From the NCBI RefSeq assembly GCF_034274695.1, contig NZ_CP128362.1:930001-994000 (forward strand): a DNA stretch of 64,000 nt, given 5' to 3'. Under the pieces are notes generated by a model. It made no database searches, was not told the origin of the DNA, and worked only from the letters and a program-made list of their open reading frames with translations. The position numbers were made by a program, and so were the translations under genes. This DNA is from Chitinophaga sp. LS1. GTDB lineage: Bacteria > Bacteroidota > Bacteroidia > Chitinophagales > Chitinophagaceae. The stretch's first letter is position 1. Every line of letters starts with the position of its first letter. Shown here piece by piece: positions 18,259 to 26,961 of the stretch.

Positions 18259-20841
18259 ATGATAAGGATTAAATTATTTGTTGCCCTCTTTTTTCTTGTG
18301 GCTCTTGCTCAAGGACAAAATAAGTATTCCATTGACGCAATAGTAAAGGACTCAACCGGACAGGTACTAATTGGAGCAAATGTTTGGATAATAAAAGGTC
18401 CAGATTCTTTTCACACTATCACGGATCAAAATGGGCATTTTACATTTCCTCAAATATCAACCCCTATCTTTAATATTAGAATAACGCTCTTAGGGTATGA
18501 AACCTATAATAATAAATATAACTATCCACTTATTAATAATCATATACAGCTTCCTGACATCCTGCTCAATATTAAAACAAACATTCTTAAGGAGGTGACT
18601 GTAAGAAGTCAAATATCTCCCATTACATTAAAAGAAGATACAATAGAATATAATATAAGCAAATTTCATTTAAGGGATAATGCGCTGTTAGATGAATTAC
18701 TTAGAAGATTACCAGGAATTGAAATAGATCAAAATGGGAGTTTAAAATTCATGGGACAACCTATAAGTAAGATTAAAATTAATGGGAAGGATTTTATGAT
18801 AAATAATATTAAGGATTTAATAAGAGTTATCCCATTAGAAACCTTAGATAGAGTGCAAATATTAGATGATTATGGAAAGCTAGCTGAGATAACTGGTAGA
18901 ACACAGGGTATAGCAGCTGGTAAAGTTATTAATTTAGAGACAAAAAACACGTTAAACACAACCCAAAACCTAAAGGCACAACTAGGTGTTGGAACAAGCA
19001 ATAGAATTCAATCCAATTTTAACGCATCTTCTATAGGTAACAAAAAACAAATTATTCTATATGGTACAACGGACAACACAATTCCTGGACAGGGAGAGAT
19101 CGTTAGTAGTAGAGGTGCATTTTTATTTAGAAATCAGATCAATGATCTATTTTATACAAATGGAGGAATATTTGCTGACCATGAAAGCAATAAATTACAA
19201 TCATATAATACAACACAAAACCTAACATCGGAGGGAATATTATCCATAAATAGTAACAGTACAACAACTAGTACATATAATAACTACAGCCTGGCGGAAA
19301 CAATAGAATACAAGGATAAGAAACGAAATAAGATTAGCCTGCAGCTATCAGGCGAAAGAAAAAAACAAACAGATCAAAATAATACTATTTCTTCCCAAAC
19401 CGGCTTACAACACATTGAACAATCTTATTCTAATATCACACATGCCACTATTCCCAATTTAAGGACTAGCCTATATGGCATTCATCAATTTAATAACCCA
19501 GGAGAACTATTAGCATTCAGTGCTACTTACAATTACTCAGGAAACACTAGTTATCAGAATATCATTAACGCCTCTACTTATTATAATTCAGATGATACAG
19601 CCATTAAAGATTCACTACAATATCAATTATTAAATAAGCAGAATAATGCATACAACATTACCTTCCAATCTTCCTATATAAAACCACTCAGCACTACTGC
19701 GTCATTCGAAATTCTTTATAATTTAAAATCAAACAATAATTCTTTTGAACAGGAAACACAATGGGCCGATAAAGAAGGGAAAATGAAAATAATAGACTCA
19801 CTTAGCAACCAGTTCGATTATAGGATCACAGAGCATAAATCAGGCATCAATTTCAATAATAAAAAGGGTAAAATAGAATACACAATTGGAGTATATTATC
19901 ATTTTGCTAAGTACAACTCAAACCAAAGCCAATGGCTAGTCCCCAATTTAAATATCAAATACCAATTAAATAAAACTTCAAGGCTTTCCTTACATTATGA
20001 AGGCCATCCCAATTATCCCGACAACCAGCAACTAAGACCTATTACAGACAGAACTAATCCATTGTTTCCAATAATAGGTAACCCAGATCTCAAAGCAGGA
20101 TTATATAATATCTTCTTGCTAGAGTATAGCTTAGTAAAGAAATCCATTTTATTCATTAATATTAGATACACTCCTATTACTAATCAAACTGTCACTAACT
20201 CCATCCTTATAAAGGATACCCTTAATACAGTTACTCAAGAAACACACTACCTTAATACAAATGGCCTCTACCTCTTATCTGGTAACTACTCATGGTCTCA
20301 TCCTTTCGATGAAGGTAAATATCAACTATTCTTCGAAGGTAACGCCAACCTTAACAACAACATTTATTACTTACAAAATCTCCGGAATTCCTCTCAGAAC
20401 CTCATGCTCACTCAATCCATACGCCTGGGTATATATCAAAAGTGGATAGAATTGAATACAAGTACAGGGTATACTCACAATCAAACAACTTATTCACTTT
20501 CCCAAACACCTACTAGCCAAATTGGCACCTGGAATCTTGCGTTTAATTCCAAATTTTTCGCCGGCCCATCCTGGTCATTCTGGCTCGACCTCAACAAACA
20601 ATTCAACTCCGGCTACGCCAACGGCGTCTCCGCCAATCCCACCGACCTCGCCGCCACTATTGAAAAAACCTTCCTCAAAAAAGCCCTCTCCTGCCGCCTC
20701 CAGGGATTCAATTTGTTAAATCAAAACATAGGCATCGCACAAACCATCTCCGGCAACACCACCACCCAAACCCGCACCAACCAACTCGGCCGTTACATCC
20801 TCCTCTCCCTCATCCTCGACCTCAAAAAAACCAAAAAATAA
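18259..20841 (+). CDS. Outer-membrane beta-barrel protein with N-terminal carboxypeptidase-regulatory-like domain
   Basis: 860 aa. The signal peptide ends near ALAQGQ (about residue 20). A regulatory-like domain (about 24-110: AIVKDSTGQVLIGANVWI) is followed by a plug-like segment (LRDNALLDELLRRLPGIEID, INGKDF...VIPLETLDRVQILDDY) and a long barrel rich in N, S, T and Y. This matches the TonB-receptor-like barrel family common in Bacteroidota; the transport substrate is unknown. The body is AT-rich, but from about 20520 to the stop the composition becomes abruptly C-rich (for example the stretch near 20590-20660), suggesting that the 3' end came from another gene copy by recombination. It follows ECF2 and a small exported protein on the same strand. 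Confidence 0.88.
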   Translation: MIRIKLFVALFFLVALAQGQNKYSIDAIVKDSTGQVLIGANVWIIKGPDSFHTITDQNGHFTFPQISTPIFNIRITLLGYETYNNKYNYPLINNHIQLPDILLNIKTNILKEVTVRSQISPITLKEDTIEYNISKFHLRDNALLDELLRRLPGIEIDQNGSLKFMGQPISKIKINGKDFMINNIKDLIRVIPLETLDRVQILDDYGKLAEITGRTQGIAAGKVINLETKNTLNTTQNLKAQLGVGTSNRIQSNFNASSIGNKKQIILYGTTDNTIPGQGEIVSSRGAFLFRNQINDLFYTNGGIFADHESNKLQSYNTTQNLTSEGILSINSNSTTTSTYNNYSLAETIEYKDKKRNKISLQLSGERKKQTDQNNTISSQTGLQHIEQSYSNITHATIPNLRTSLYGIHQFNNPGELLAFSATYNYSGNTSYQNIINASTYYNSDDTAIKDSLQYQLLNKQNNAYNITFQSSYIKPLSTTASFEILYNLKSNNNSFEQETQWADKEGKMKIIDSLSNQFDYRITEHKSGINFNNKKGKIEYTIGVYYHFAKYNSNQSQWLVPNLNIKYQLNKTSRLSLHYEGHPNYPDNQQLRPITDRTNPLFPIIGNPDLKAGLYNIFLLEYSLVKKSILFINIRYTPITNQTVTNSILIKDTLNTVTQETHYLNTNGLYLLSGNYSWSHPFDEGKYQLFFEGNANLNNNIYYLQNLRNSSQNLMLTQSIRLGIYQKWIELNTSTGYTHNQTTYSLSQTPTSQIGTWNLAFNSKFFAGPSWSFWLDLNKQFNSGYANGVSANPTDLAATIEKTFLKKALSCRLQGFNLLNQNIGIAQTISGNTTTQTRTNQLGRYILLSLILDLKKTKK

Positions 20842-20854
20842 AACTTTCATGCCA

Positions 20855-20899
20855 TTAACAATAAGTTAACTTAACTCTAACCCCTATTTATTAGCTTAG
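20855..20899 (+). promoter_or_regulatory. TTAAC-repeat promoter of ECF3
   Basis: TTAAC at 20855-20859 and 20866-20870 (11-bp period), then 21 bp, then TAGCTTAG (20892-20899). Geometry is identical to the promoter of ECF1; the flanking bases also agree for 18 of 19 positions across the repeat. The ECF3 start is 143 nt downstream. Confidence 0.65.
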
Positions 20900-21042
20900 T
20901 ATGTGTAATTATGGGGGATACCACTACCAGGTAATCATTAAAAGACATATATTGTGTCACTCATTCGTTATCGTATATAGTGTCATGTGAGTACACAACA
21001 ACCTGACAACATTACTAACCAAGGCTGAATTTAACTTTCGTT

Positions 21043-21594
21043 ATGCAAAATCTAACTAGCTATAACGACGAGCAACTATTTCTGTTACTGCAGGGAGGGA
21101 ACGAAGAAGCGTTTAACACACTTTTCGAACGCTACCGCAAACGTCTGTTTCTGGAAGCTTTCACTCGTTTACAAAACGAGGAAGAGGCCAACGACATCGT
21201 ACAGGAAGTTTTCATGTGGCTCTGGAAAAAAAGATCGACACTCGACATCGGGAATTGTCTTAAACCTTACCTGGTAAGGGTAGTACGTAATAAAGTGGTA
21301 GATCATATCCGTAAAACTACCACCGCGAGAAACCACCAGCAGCAATACCACTGGATCGCAGATACGCACACGACTAAAATACCCATGGAAAATAAAGAGC
21401 TCGGTCAGCAGTTGTCTGATGCGATTAATAGCATCACACCTGCCAGCCGCCTGGCTTTCGAACAACTATACCTCCAGGACAAAAGCCTGCGGGAAATAGC
21501 TGTAGACATGGATATAAATGTACAGTCGGTAAAAAACCATATTCACCGCGCCTTAAAAATGCTTCGCAAGAATCTGAAGCACAGCTTATCTTAG
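21043..21594 (+). CDS. ECF RNA polymerase sigma factor, FecI-like (ECF3)
   Basis: 183 aa. Region 2 contains EANDIVQEVFMWLWKKRSTL; region 4 contains SLREIAVDMDINVQSVKNHI. It is closely similar to ECF1, including the recognition helix. It starts a probable operon ECF3-FecR3-AraC-like 2 (and perhaps AraC-like 3), but no SusC/SusD pair is adjacent, so its receptor may be encoded elsewhere. Confidence 0.94.
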   Translation: MQNLTSYNDEQLFLLLQGGNEEAFNTLFERYRKRLFLEAFTRLQNEEEANDIVQEVFMWLWKKRSTLDIGNCLKPYLVRVVRNKVVDHIRKTTTARNHQQQYHWIADTHTTKIPMENKELGQQLSDAINSITPASRLAFEQLYLQDKSLREIAVDMDINVQSVKNHIHRALKMLRKNLKHSLS

Positions 21595-21617
21595 GCAAAA
21601 ATTTACTACCCAAATAA

Positions 21618-21642
21618 GTACTTTTTCAAAATTTATACGATC
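21618..21642 (+). promoter_or_regulatory. Putative ECF-sigma promoter before fecR3
   Basis: GTACTTTTT (21618-21626) with ACGAT 18 nt after the T of TAC (21637-21641), 11 nt before the fecR3 start. The spacing matches the two cluster-2 elements. Confidence 0.45.
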
Positions 21643-21652
21643 TAAGGGAAAT

Positions 21653-22762
21653 ATGTCTGTAAATCCGGAATATATTGAACAATTAGTGTTGGATGAGATA
21701 GCAGGGGTCATTACACCGGAAGACAGCGCTACCCTCAGTAATCTCCTCGCGCAGGAACCGGAAGCGCTTGTCATTCGTAATGATCTTTATGCTCAATACG
21801 GAGAACACCCCGTCCTCGAAAACCTTGCTGATACACTCCCCGTTGAAAAAGTTTGGGCGGGCATCAGGAAGCAAAAACGAGGAAAGACATTATTGCGTAC
21901 CAGTATCGGAATCGCCGCTGCTCTACTAGTTATTGTCAGCGCCTATACTATATTATTACCGGGTATTCGTCAGCCCGCTATCGTCCATGTTACCTCCCCA
22001 AAGAATGTTGCGCTGCAGTTGCCAGGTGGGCAAGTGGTCAACCTAGGCAACGCGCAGCAACAGGTACAGCTCGGAAACCTTACACTGCATAACCAGGAAA
22101 AGACCTTGTCATACACAGGTAGCACAAATCAACAAGCTACCCTCATCGTACCGGCTGGCAAAGACTATTCGATTGTACTTGCCGATGGTACCCTCATACA
22201 GCTCAACGCGGCCTCCAAATTAGTATTCCCCTTTGCCTTTACGGGCAATACCCGGGAGGTGACCATTACCGGTGAAGCCTACGTGAAAGTAGCCAAAGAT
22301 GCAACCCGTCCTTTCATTGTACACCTGCCCAATAGTACCGTACAAGTGCTAGGTACCGAATTTAACATCAACACCTACGATAGTGGCCAGGTAAAAATTT
22401 CCCTTGTCAATGGCGCTGTCCGGCTTAAAACACAGCAGGATTCCCTGCTCCTTCACCCCGGATATGCAGTCAATTATACCCAGGGCGATAAACTCCAGGA
22501 ATCCCCTTTTGATGAAGAAGATGTGCTTTCCTGGCGCAATGGCCTCTTTATATTTAAAAACGCCTCCCTGGTTTCGCTGTCCAGAGTCATCACCCGCTGG
22601 TATGGCATTCCTGTTATAACCGATAACGCTGCTGTAACTACCCGCCACTTCAGTGGCGCCATGAATCGTAATAAGCCCATAGCTACTTTCCTGGAAGGCT
22701 TGAAGTTCACAGGCCAGTTTGATTATTATTTCGACAAAGACAGCGTATTGCATATGAAGTAG
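21653..22762 (+). CDS. FecR-family anti-sigma factor / signal transducer (FecR3)
   Basis: 369 aa. Cytoplasmic N-terminus of about 80 residues similar to FecR1 (YIEQLVLDEIAGVITPED), a transmembrane helix at about 82-103, then a periplasmic FecR domain (LIQLNAASKLVFPF, EVTITGEAYVKV, VQVLGTEFNINT) and a DUF4974-like C-terminus (FIFKNASLVSLSRVI). It is expected to bind ECF3 and report on a TonB-dependent receptor. It follows ECF3 by 58 nt and precedes AraC-like 2 by 49 nt. Confidence 0.93.
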   Translation: MSVNPEYIEQLVLDEIAGVITPEDSATLSNLLAQEPEALVIRNDLYAQYGEHPVLENLADTLPVEKVWAGIRKQKRGKTLLRTSIGIAAALLVIVSAYTILLPGIRQPAIVHVTSPKNVALQLPGGQVVNLGNAQQQVQLGNLTLHNQEKTLSYTGSTNQQATLIVPAGKDYSIVLADGTLIQLNAASKLVFPFAFTGNTREVTITGEAYVKVAKDATRPFIVHLPNSTVQVLGTEFNINTYDSGQVKISLVNGAVRLKTQQDSLLLHPGYAVNYTQGDKLQESPFDEEDVLSWRNGLFIFKNASLVSLSRVITRWYGIPVITDNAAVTTRHFSGAMNRNKPIATFLEGLKFTGQFDYYFDKDSVLHMK

Positions 22763-22811
22763 TAGATATAACCAGAGGCTGGTATAGAAAGAAACCCCTT
22801 TAAAGTTTATC

Positions 22812-23801
22812 ATGCATTCCACATTGTATAACGTGAACAAAAGCTTACCGCTCGAAAGAACCACATATAGGTATACACCTGCTGATAAAATTCCTGCTGA
22901 ATACCACCAGCTCATACTACCAGGAGCTGGTGCATTTTTCCGGCAGGACCAGGAATGTGATATTCTCTCCCAGCACCTTACACTCGGCCCATATTCTGTA
23001 TGGCTCCATGATATCTTTTCGAAACAGCTTATTCAACTACGGTCATATACACCCACTCCTATCTTCAACATCCAGTTCATGTTCGAAGATAGTCTGCCCC
23101 TACCTAAAGCTGGCTATACCTTGGATGAACGGGAATGTAACGGCTTTTACCTCTTCCCTGGCCAACCACAAAGGGCGCCAATGATTGCAGATAAGAAGAT
23201 ATTTTCATTTCAGATTAATATCCAACCCATGCAAATGGCGGCGCTCATCAATAAATATCCCCAATTCCAGGAATTGATGCATGGTATTCATCCCAGAGTT
23301 TCCTCCCGGATCAATCCCCGCCCCTATCATATCAACGCAGTCTGCGATATGCTGATCCGCAAATTCATGACTTGCCGTTATCATGACAGTGTTGCTCAAT
23401 ACTATTTACAACGCTGTGTATCAGATATATTAATCAATTTTACGGCCCAACATACTGATTCTCAACAGCCCTTCCTTTTTGCCAGCATGTTGCACACAGA
23501 TACCTGTCATAACATATTCAATTACCTGGCTGACCATCCCCACAAGACACACTCCCTCCCTTCACTGGCTTATATGTATAGTATAGATCAGGCGGAAATG
23601 GAACAAAGCTTCCGCCAACACTTTGCCATTTCCATTAATGAATACATGCACATGATAAAAATGATGATGATCTGGCACACATTACAAACGCCCACTTTTC
23701 CATTGACAGATATTTCGCGGGTAACGGGTTATAAATCCACAGATGAATTAATAAATGATGTTGTAACCTACTATGGGGTAAATCCAACCGATCTTAGCTA
23801 A
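22812..23801 (+). CDS. AraC-like regulator of the local paralogous family (member 2)
   Basis: 329 aa. It shares the family landmarks: FFRQDQECDILSQH, GPYSVWLHDIFSK, FMFEDSLPL, DERECNGF and RCVSDILINF. The C-terminal part (about 235-325) has a degenerate AraC-type double helix-turn-helix, with LPSLAYMYSIDQAEMEQSF and FPLTDISRVTGYKSTDELI. It directly follows FecR3 as AraC-like 1 follows FecR1, so the three-gene arrangement is conserved between clusters 1 and 3. DNA binding and ligand are inferred. Confidence 0.75.
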   Translation: MHSTLYNVNKSLPLERTTYRYTPADKIPAEYHQLILPGAGAFFRQDQECDILSQHLTLGPYSVWLHDIFSKQLIQLRSYTPTPIFNIQFMFEDSLPLPKAGYTLDERECNGFYLFPGQPQRAPMIADKKIFSFQINIQPMQMAALINKYPQFQELMHGIHPRVSSRINPRPYHINAVCDMLIRKFMTCRYHDSVAQYYLQRCVSDILINFTAQHTDSQQPFLFASMLHTDTCHNIFNYLADHPHKTHSLPSLAYMYSIDQAEMEQSFRQHFAISINEYMHMIKMMMIWHTLQTPTFPLTDISRVTGYKSTDELINDVVTYYGVNPTDLS

Positions 23802-23912
23802 AGGATGTTACATTCTTAGGGGAAGTGCAATGAAAAATAAGTAATGCACGGAGTTTAATAAATAGAATACCCAAAGATAATCATTGCCATTTTTACCCAA
23901 AACGCTACTGCT

Positions 23913-24911
23913 ATGCTCTCACGTCCAGCAGGAACTGAAAAACTCTTCTATGTAGAAAGAGGAAAAGCTGCCTATGATGAGGTTACAGCTCTCCCGGAAG
24001 AATACCTTCAATTGATTTTACCTTTTGCAGGCGTATACTATGAAAGTGACGAATCCTGCGACATCCTTAGTCAACACAAACAATTAGGACCCTTTTCATT
24101 CTGGATCCAGGAGGTCTACGCTCACCAGGACATGATGCTTTGCCCTTATACACCTTACCCCATCTGGGCATTACACTTTATGTATGATACCAGTTTGAAG
24201 GTAGAACTGTACAAGGATTCATCATTTACTTTGCAAGAAAGAGAATGTAACCTTTTCAGCCTGGAATCTGACCTACACAAGGTACCACTGAAGGCGGGAC
24301 AGAAATTGCTTTCCTGTCATATCAATATCCTACCTGAAGCTTTTAAGGAACTAGCCTGGTTTCATCCTAAATTGGCTCGCCTGGCAGCTTTACAATCCAA
24401 AGGTGTAAGTGGAGCCCTGAACCAGTACCCATATCACATCAATCCCGTTTGTCATCTAATCTTAGAAAATATGCTCTCATGCAGGCATATCAATATACCT
24501 GCTGATGTGTTCTTAACACGTTGTTGCCTGGATTTATTCTACAACTTTGCCCAGCAGGATCTGCAACTTCCACTAGAAGTAGCCGATGTATTGCACACTG
24601 ATCAGCTCAATCAGCTTTTCAAATTCATGACCGAAAAGTCATACAAAGATTTTTCCATACCAGCACTGGCCAGGATGTTTGATCTATCGGTAAAAGATCT
24701 CAGGGAAAGCTTCCTGAAACAGTATTCTATACCAGTCAATCACTTCCTGAGAATGGTAAAAATGATGATGGTATTTGAATTGCTAACAGAAAAAGCTACA
24801 TCCCTATCTGCTATTGCAGATGCGGTAGGTTATGTCTGCTGGCAAGACTTGGATCTGTCTTTTAGATACTATTATGGATGTGGGCTAGAGGAACTGAGAC
24901 GCGCCATGTGA
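23913..24911 (+). CDS. AraC-like regulator of the local paralogous family (member 3)
   Basis: 332 aa. Same architecture as its upstream neighbour: YYESDESCDILSQH, GPFSFWIQEVYAH, IWALHFMYDTSL, ERECNLFSL and RCCLDLFYNFAQQD. The C-terminal segment IPALARMFDLSVKDLRESF and LSAIADAVGYVCWQDLDLSF is the least degenerate AraC-type helix-turn-helix of the four. It begins 111 nt after member 2; co-transcription is possible. Its 3' end overlaps the convergent MauE/DoxX-like gene by 40 bp. Confidence 0.75.
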   Translation: MLSRPAGTEKLFYVERGKAAYDEVTALPEEYLQLILPFAGVYYESDESCDILSQHKQLGPFSFWIQEVYAHQDMMLCPYTPYPIWALHFMYDTSLKVELYKDSSFTLQERECNLFSLESDLHKVPLKAGQKLLSCHINILPEAFKELAWFHPKLARLAALQSKGVSGALNQYPYHINPVCHLILENMLSCRHINIPADVFLTRCCLDLFYNFAQQDLQLPLEVADVLHTDQLNQLFKFMTEKSYKDFSIPALARMFDLSVKDLRESFLKQYSIPVNHFLRMVKMMMVFELLTEKATSLSAIADAVGYVCWQDLDLSFRYYYGCGLEELRRAM

Positions 24912-25321
24912 TGGCTACGGCGATATATCCATATACCAGCAATAGCCAATAGAATATAAACGCAATTGAGTATAAGATGATCCCTCCATGATAATAATTC
25001 TATTACGCCACCGCAGCTACATGGTAAATGTGCGCTGAGTTTCATCAATAGAATGATATAAATAGTAAAGGACAACATCAATCCCAAAGCAATATAAAGA
25101 CCTCTCAACCGTAATGCCGGTACCATCAGCATAACAGAATCAATGATCTCCGCCAGGGGTACAACCCATGCTATAATTTTAGCCACAGGAGCTAATACGG
25201 GAGACATCCCTATTTGGGCGCTGAATAACGAAAAGTCTAGGAACTTACTGATGGCTGTATATACAAAGAGGATAACAAACAACATGCAGATAACCTCCAA
25301 AAAGAAAGCGTTCTTTTTCAT
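24872..25321 (-). CDS. MauE/DoxX-like integral membrane protein
   Basis: 149 aa from the ATG at 25321 (MKKNAFFLEVICM); an open frame to 25459 would add an unlikely N-terminus. Four hydrophobic helices are visible. The motif LPCSCGGVIELLSWRDHL before the last helix is typical of Bacteroidota MauE/DoxX-family proteins, which are thought to be quinone- or thiol-redox membrane proteins. No thioredoxin-like partner gene is adjacent. Its last 40 bp overlap the 3' end of AraC-like member 3 on the other strand. Confidence 0.8.
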   Translation of the reverse strand: MKKNAFFLEVICMLFVILFVYTAISKFLDFSLFSAQIGMSPVLAPVAKIIAWVVPLAEIIDSVMLMVPALRLRGLYIALGLMLSFTIYIILLMKLSAHLPCSCGGVIELLSWRDHLILNCVYILLAIAGIWIYRRSHHMARLSSSSPHP

Positions 25322-25459
25322 GATGAGCATACTTGCAATTTTAAAGATAGCGCCCACAAAGACAATGGTTTTTAGGATATGACAATAATACTTAGGAGGA
25401 AAAATACAAACTACTAGCGCTGATAGATAAGACTCCATCAAATATTCTACATACCCCAA

Positions 25460-26287
25460 ATATTAAGTCTTTTATAAATGACTTATTAGGGAAAGCCAAT
25501 TATTATATTTCCTTGGTAGTATGGGATACTGAATTTAAATCTATTCCATATATGTTATACTCACACGTTAAGTAAAATAAAAAAATCTAAAAAAAGTTTA
25601 CACCTCAATCATACTTTTCGCTTTTTAGTATTGTCTTATCTATACCCTCTAAAATGAACCAGGTTGATATTCATGTCAGCCATGCTCTTTGCTTTCCCTT
25701 TTTAACCTCGAAGGCACCTGGCATTATATAAAAACCAGGAGTCGTGTATGCGGAAAAGCTGCATACAACTATATACCTCATTATTAACCAGTTGTCTTTC
25801 CATACGAAGACAACGAACCAGAAAGTTGTTTGAATTCATTACCCATGTCACCCATTCAGCCACCGCAAAGGAATTTCCTTTGGAACGGTGGCTGATCGGT
25901 GATTTTTCCTCCTTCTCCAAATCAAAAATCCAACAAAAGTAGATTAGGAATAAAACCGATCCACGCATTAATTCTTGTGCAAAAGCACATGGCGTTTTTT
26001 TATTGCAGCGACCGCTTTGAGGGTAAGAACCCACCATAGACAATCCAACACTACAAATCCAATATTGGATATCCAAAGGCTTATAGCTGTAACAGCCAGC
26101 ACCCCCAACTAACAAATATTCAGATGTTTCAATTTGATTAAGATAGGCAGGATTAATTAATAGGCTCAAAAAATACAAACTAGTTGGTATGCTAAAAAAG
26201 CGCTCAAATACCTAATTTTACATATGAACACATGTGCTTCTTGTTAATTTTCACCCCCCCAGTATTATCAGTAAAACATAAGTTTCA
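25460..26287. other. Gene-poor interval with hairpins
   Basis: I see no convincing gene. A minus-strand frame at 25702-26178 lacks any recognisable family pattern. There is a bulged palindrome at 25859-25892 (gccaccg/cggtggc with an inner caaagga/tcctttg stem) and a terminator-like hairpin with a T7 run at about 25963-26001. It may be a decayed gene or mobile-element remnant. Confidence 0.5.
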
Positions 26288-26959
26288 ATGACACCCCCAA
26301 TCGAGAATGACCACACAAGTGAGCAGGCAAATAATGCACAACTTAATTCGTGGCAAACAAAATTACTCCCATGGGTATTATCGCTAGTGACGATTATGAT
26401 CCTTGTCTTCTTTGCGCTAGCCACTATTCAATTTAATTACTTTCGAAACCAGATCTCATCTAATCGCACTTCGGAAATAGACAAGTTCCTGTTGAGTCCG
26501 AAGGAAGCGGCAGCAAATGGTCCTATTGACATTGAATACACCAAATTGTACTGCCTGGCGAAAATGGAAGAAACCGTACTGAATAAAAGATATAGTCAAT
26601 TAGGTTTCCTTTTGTTATCCCGTACATATATTAAATACCTGGGCTTTTTCACAGGAATGATATTATCCATTACAGGCGCTGTATTTGTAATATCGAAATT
26701 CAAGGAAGAGAAAGTTGAAATCGGCTCGGATATCAGCGAGAAAATAAAGTTCACGTTAGCCACCTCCTCACCTGGTATCATCTTCGGCATTCTGGGCACC
26801 ATTTTAATGTCAATTACAATCTTTTATAATTCCCCAATTGGCGCAGAAGAGCAGCCTTTTTATTTAAATCAGTTTACATTATCGGCACTGCAACAAAACA
26901 CGGTAGATTCCACCGCACAACCAAATCAAACACCAGCATTTCAACCTTTAAATCAGTAA
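26288..26959 (+). CDS. Unknown membrane protein
   Basis: 223 aa with three predicted transmembrane helices: about 28-50 (LLPWVLSLVTIMILVFFALA), 115-135 (GFFTGMILSITGAVFVIS) and 158-180 (GIIFGILGTILMSITIFY). The loop between the first two (about 50-110) is polar and the C-terminal tail is Q/T/P-rich. Its stop is 2 nt before the start of the secreted peptidase gene, so the pair is an operon and probably works together. No family is recognised. Confidence 0.8.
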   Translation: MTPPIENDHTSEQANNAQLNSWQTKLLPWVLSLVTIMILVFFALATIQFNYFRNQISSNRTSEIDKFLLSPKEAAANGPIDIEYTKLYCLAKMEETVLNKRYSQLGFLLLSRTYIKYLGFFTGMILSITGAVFVISKFKEEKVEIGSDISEKIKFTLATSSPGIIFGILGTILMSITIFYNSPIGAEEQPFYLNQFTLSALQQNTVDSTAQPNQTPAFQPLNQ

Positions 26960-26961
26960 CC

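Noticed and set aside
8553..20975. Shared cgttatcgta decamer at 8553 and 20966
   Set aside because: A single 10-bp match without conserved flanks or spacing; could be chance.
25702..26178. 158-codon minus-strand frame in the empty interval
   Set aside because: No signal peptide, domain or compositional pattern of a protein, and it runs over strong palindromes; probably a chance frame.
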